Below, in pieces: positions 63,211 through 64,000 of a stretch of DNA of 64,000 nt. Position numbers and translations under genes: made by a program. Source of the stretch: Planosporangium thailandense (lineage in GTDB: Bacteria; Actinomycetota; Actinomycetes; Mycobacteriales; Micromonosporaceae). Within the stretch, counting starts at the first letter, position 1, and the number at the start of each line of letters is the position of its first letter. Below the pieces are notes generated by a model. It was given only the letters and a program-made list of their open reading frames with translations, was not told the DNA's origin and made no database searches. Location of the stretch: contig NZ_JAATVY010000009.1 in NCBI RefSeq assembly GCF_011947195.1, positions 1 through 64,000 of the forward strand, read 5' to 3'.

Positions 63211-63264
63211 CGCGATCTTGGACACTTACGGGGGCTATAGCCCTCCTAAGTGTCCAAGATCGCG
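63211..63264. terminator. Imperfect palindrome between convergent genes (GATCTTGG type)
   Basis: 18 outer pairs (CGCGATCTTGGACACTTA) are perfect; a few mismatches lie nearer the centre. It sits between galK and the convergent esterase gene. The first 17 bases equal the arm at 12070. Confidence 0.72.
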
Positions 63265-63269
63265 TGGGA

Positions 63270-64000
63270 TCAACACTCGCCGTCGGCGATGACGTAGTAG
63301 TCGGGCCCGGTCTGCCTGAGGGTGTGGACGACGAGCGTGTTCCACAGTCCCATGGGCTGGTCGGAGCCGTTGGCGTACACGTACCCGAGGCTCTGGTGGG
63401 CCCGGCCGGCGGCCGTCTGGCGGTAGTTGTCCGCGGTGAAGCACGGCTGCGGGGACGAGGTCGGGCTGGCGGTCGGCGACGGGGTCGGCGGGGTCGGACC
63501 GGGCGCCGGTGACCCGCCGTCGAGACCGAAGAACTTCGCGGTGTGGTAGCTGGAGCAGATGTAGTCGAGGTAGTACTGCGCGGCGGCGCCGCACTGGTCG
63601 ACACCTGACCCGGGGTGGACGGCCAGGCCGTGCTTCATGCCGGAGATCTCGTACGTCTCGACGGCCGGTGTCCCGTGGGCGTCGTTGTAGATGCTCAACG
63701 TGGTGCCGCCGGGCAGCGACTGCCGGCTGGACGGCGTCTGACCGATGCCCCACACGTTGGTCCACTGGTCGCGGGACTCGGCCATCGCCACCGGCGCGAC
63801 CATGGTGTCGGCGGTGCCCTGCCAGATCGCGACCCTCGGCCACGGCCCGTGGTAGCCGGGGTAGGAGCCGCGCACGAGGTCACCCCACTGCTGCGGGGTC
63901 TTGTTGTTGGTGTTGGCCGTGGTACAGCTCGTACCCATGATGCCGCTGGTGGAGCACTGCGCCGGCGGGCCGGAGTCGATCGATCCGGCGGCGAACACGT
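63270..64000 (-). CDS. Secreted PHB-depolymerase-type esterase, 5' part cut by the window
   Basis: The visible 243 residues are the C-terminal portion; the start lies beyond 64000. VFAAGSIDSGPPAQCS resembles the phrase after the nucleophile region of PHB-depolymerase and feruloyl-esterase relatives. The acid IWQGTADTMV and the histidine ISGMKHGLAVHP complete the likely triad. A Pro/Thr/Ser linker (about 30 residues) leads to a 60-residue C-terminal domain (CFTADNYRQTAAGRAHQSLGY ... VIADGEC) found on several secreted actinomycete esterases. Substrate is polyester or hemicellulose ester. Confidence 0.85.
   Translation of the reverse strand, partial: VFAAGSIDSGPPAQCSTSGIMGTSCTTANTNNKTPQQWGDLVRGSYPGYHGPWPRVAIWQGTADTMVAPVAMAESRDQWTNVWGIGQTPSSRQSLPGGTTLSIYNDAHGTPAVETYEISGMKHGLAVHPGSGVDQCGAAAQYYLDYICSSYHTAKFFGLDGGSPAPGPTPPTPSPTASPTSSPQPCFTADNYRQTAAGRAHQSLGYVYANGSDQPMGLWNTLVVHTLRQTGPDYYVIADGEC

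Overview
The window is high-GC actinomycete chromosome, most likely from the Micromonosporaceae or a close relative (an inference from gene content and style; no species marker is present). Supporting signs are frequent GTG starts, 4-nt GTGA/ATGA overlaps, a homodimeric-type aceE, the ahpE / DUF3052 / aceE neighbourhood, and the fasR-fabD-fabH-acpP-fabF-accD fatty-acid operon. In Mycobacterium tuberculosis the same genes lie almost contiguously (Rv2238c to Rv2247); here about 32 kb of other DNA separates aceE from fasR.

Layout. 1-5012 is an accessory edge: an unknown gene cut by the window, a HIRAN-domain gene, a PLP-dependent dehydratase flanked by a degenerate 69-bp direct repeat, an ECF sigma factor with a SnoaL-like tail divergent from a VOC protein, a broken DinB/maleylpyruvate-isomerase-like gene, and the C-terminal stub of a tyrosine integrase beside tRNA-Val(UAC), which marks an old integration site. 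5.1-12.1 kb is core: ahpE, DUF3052, a fused alpha/beta 2-oxoacid dehydrogenase E1, yjbQ and aceE. 12.1-29.8 kb is mixed: a secreted S15-type hydrolase under a tandem operator, a GH1 glycosidase with its MFS transporter, an L,D-transpeptidase, gltX, an EspC-like gene, an unusual resolvase/tape-measure-like fusion, an MBL-fold protein, a double GGDEF protein, methionine aminopeptidase with a divergent XRE regulator, a duplicated and decaying GntR module, and a B12/radical SAM protein.

28.7-43.7 kb is an exopolysaccharide locus: LCP ligase, three GT4 glycosyltransferases plus a fourth GT-B-like one, a Wzx-like flippase, a Wzz/BY-kinase fusion, a Wzy-like polymerase, a low-molecular-weight tyrosine phosphatase, a WbaP-like initiating transferase and a secreted GH16 glucanase behind a LacI-type operator. 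By eye, 31.5-39.6 kb is clearly poorer in GC than its surroundings, as many polysaccharide loci are.

43.9-50.5 kb is the FASII operon with its PucR-type activator FasR. After it come a GGDEF protein with a degenerate active site but an I-site, a GH3 lipoprotein, DUF3145, a small basic protein, carbonic anhydrase, an alpha/beta hydrolase, DedA, a HelD-like RNA polymerase motor, a DeoR-galT-galK Leloir operon and the 3' part of a secreted PHB-depolymerase-type esterase.

Other patterns: long perfect inverted repeats close many genes, and three of them share the arm prefix GATCTTGG although their stems otherwise differ, which suggests a dispersed family. The most unusual protein is the 439-residue product at 19992-21311, a serine-recombinase catalytic domain joined to an Ala/Gly-rich tail resembling phage tape-measure proteins.
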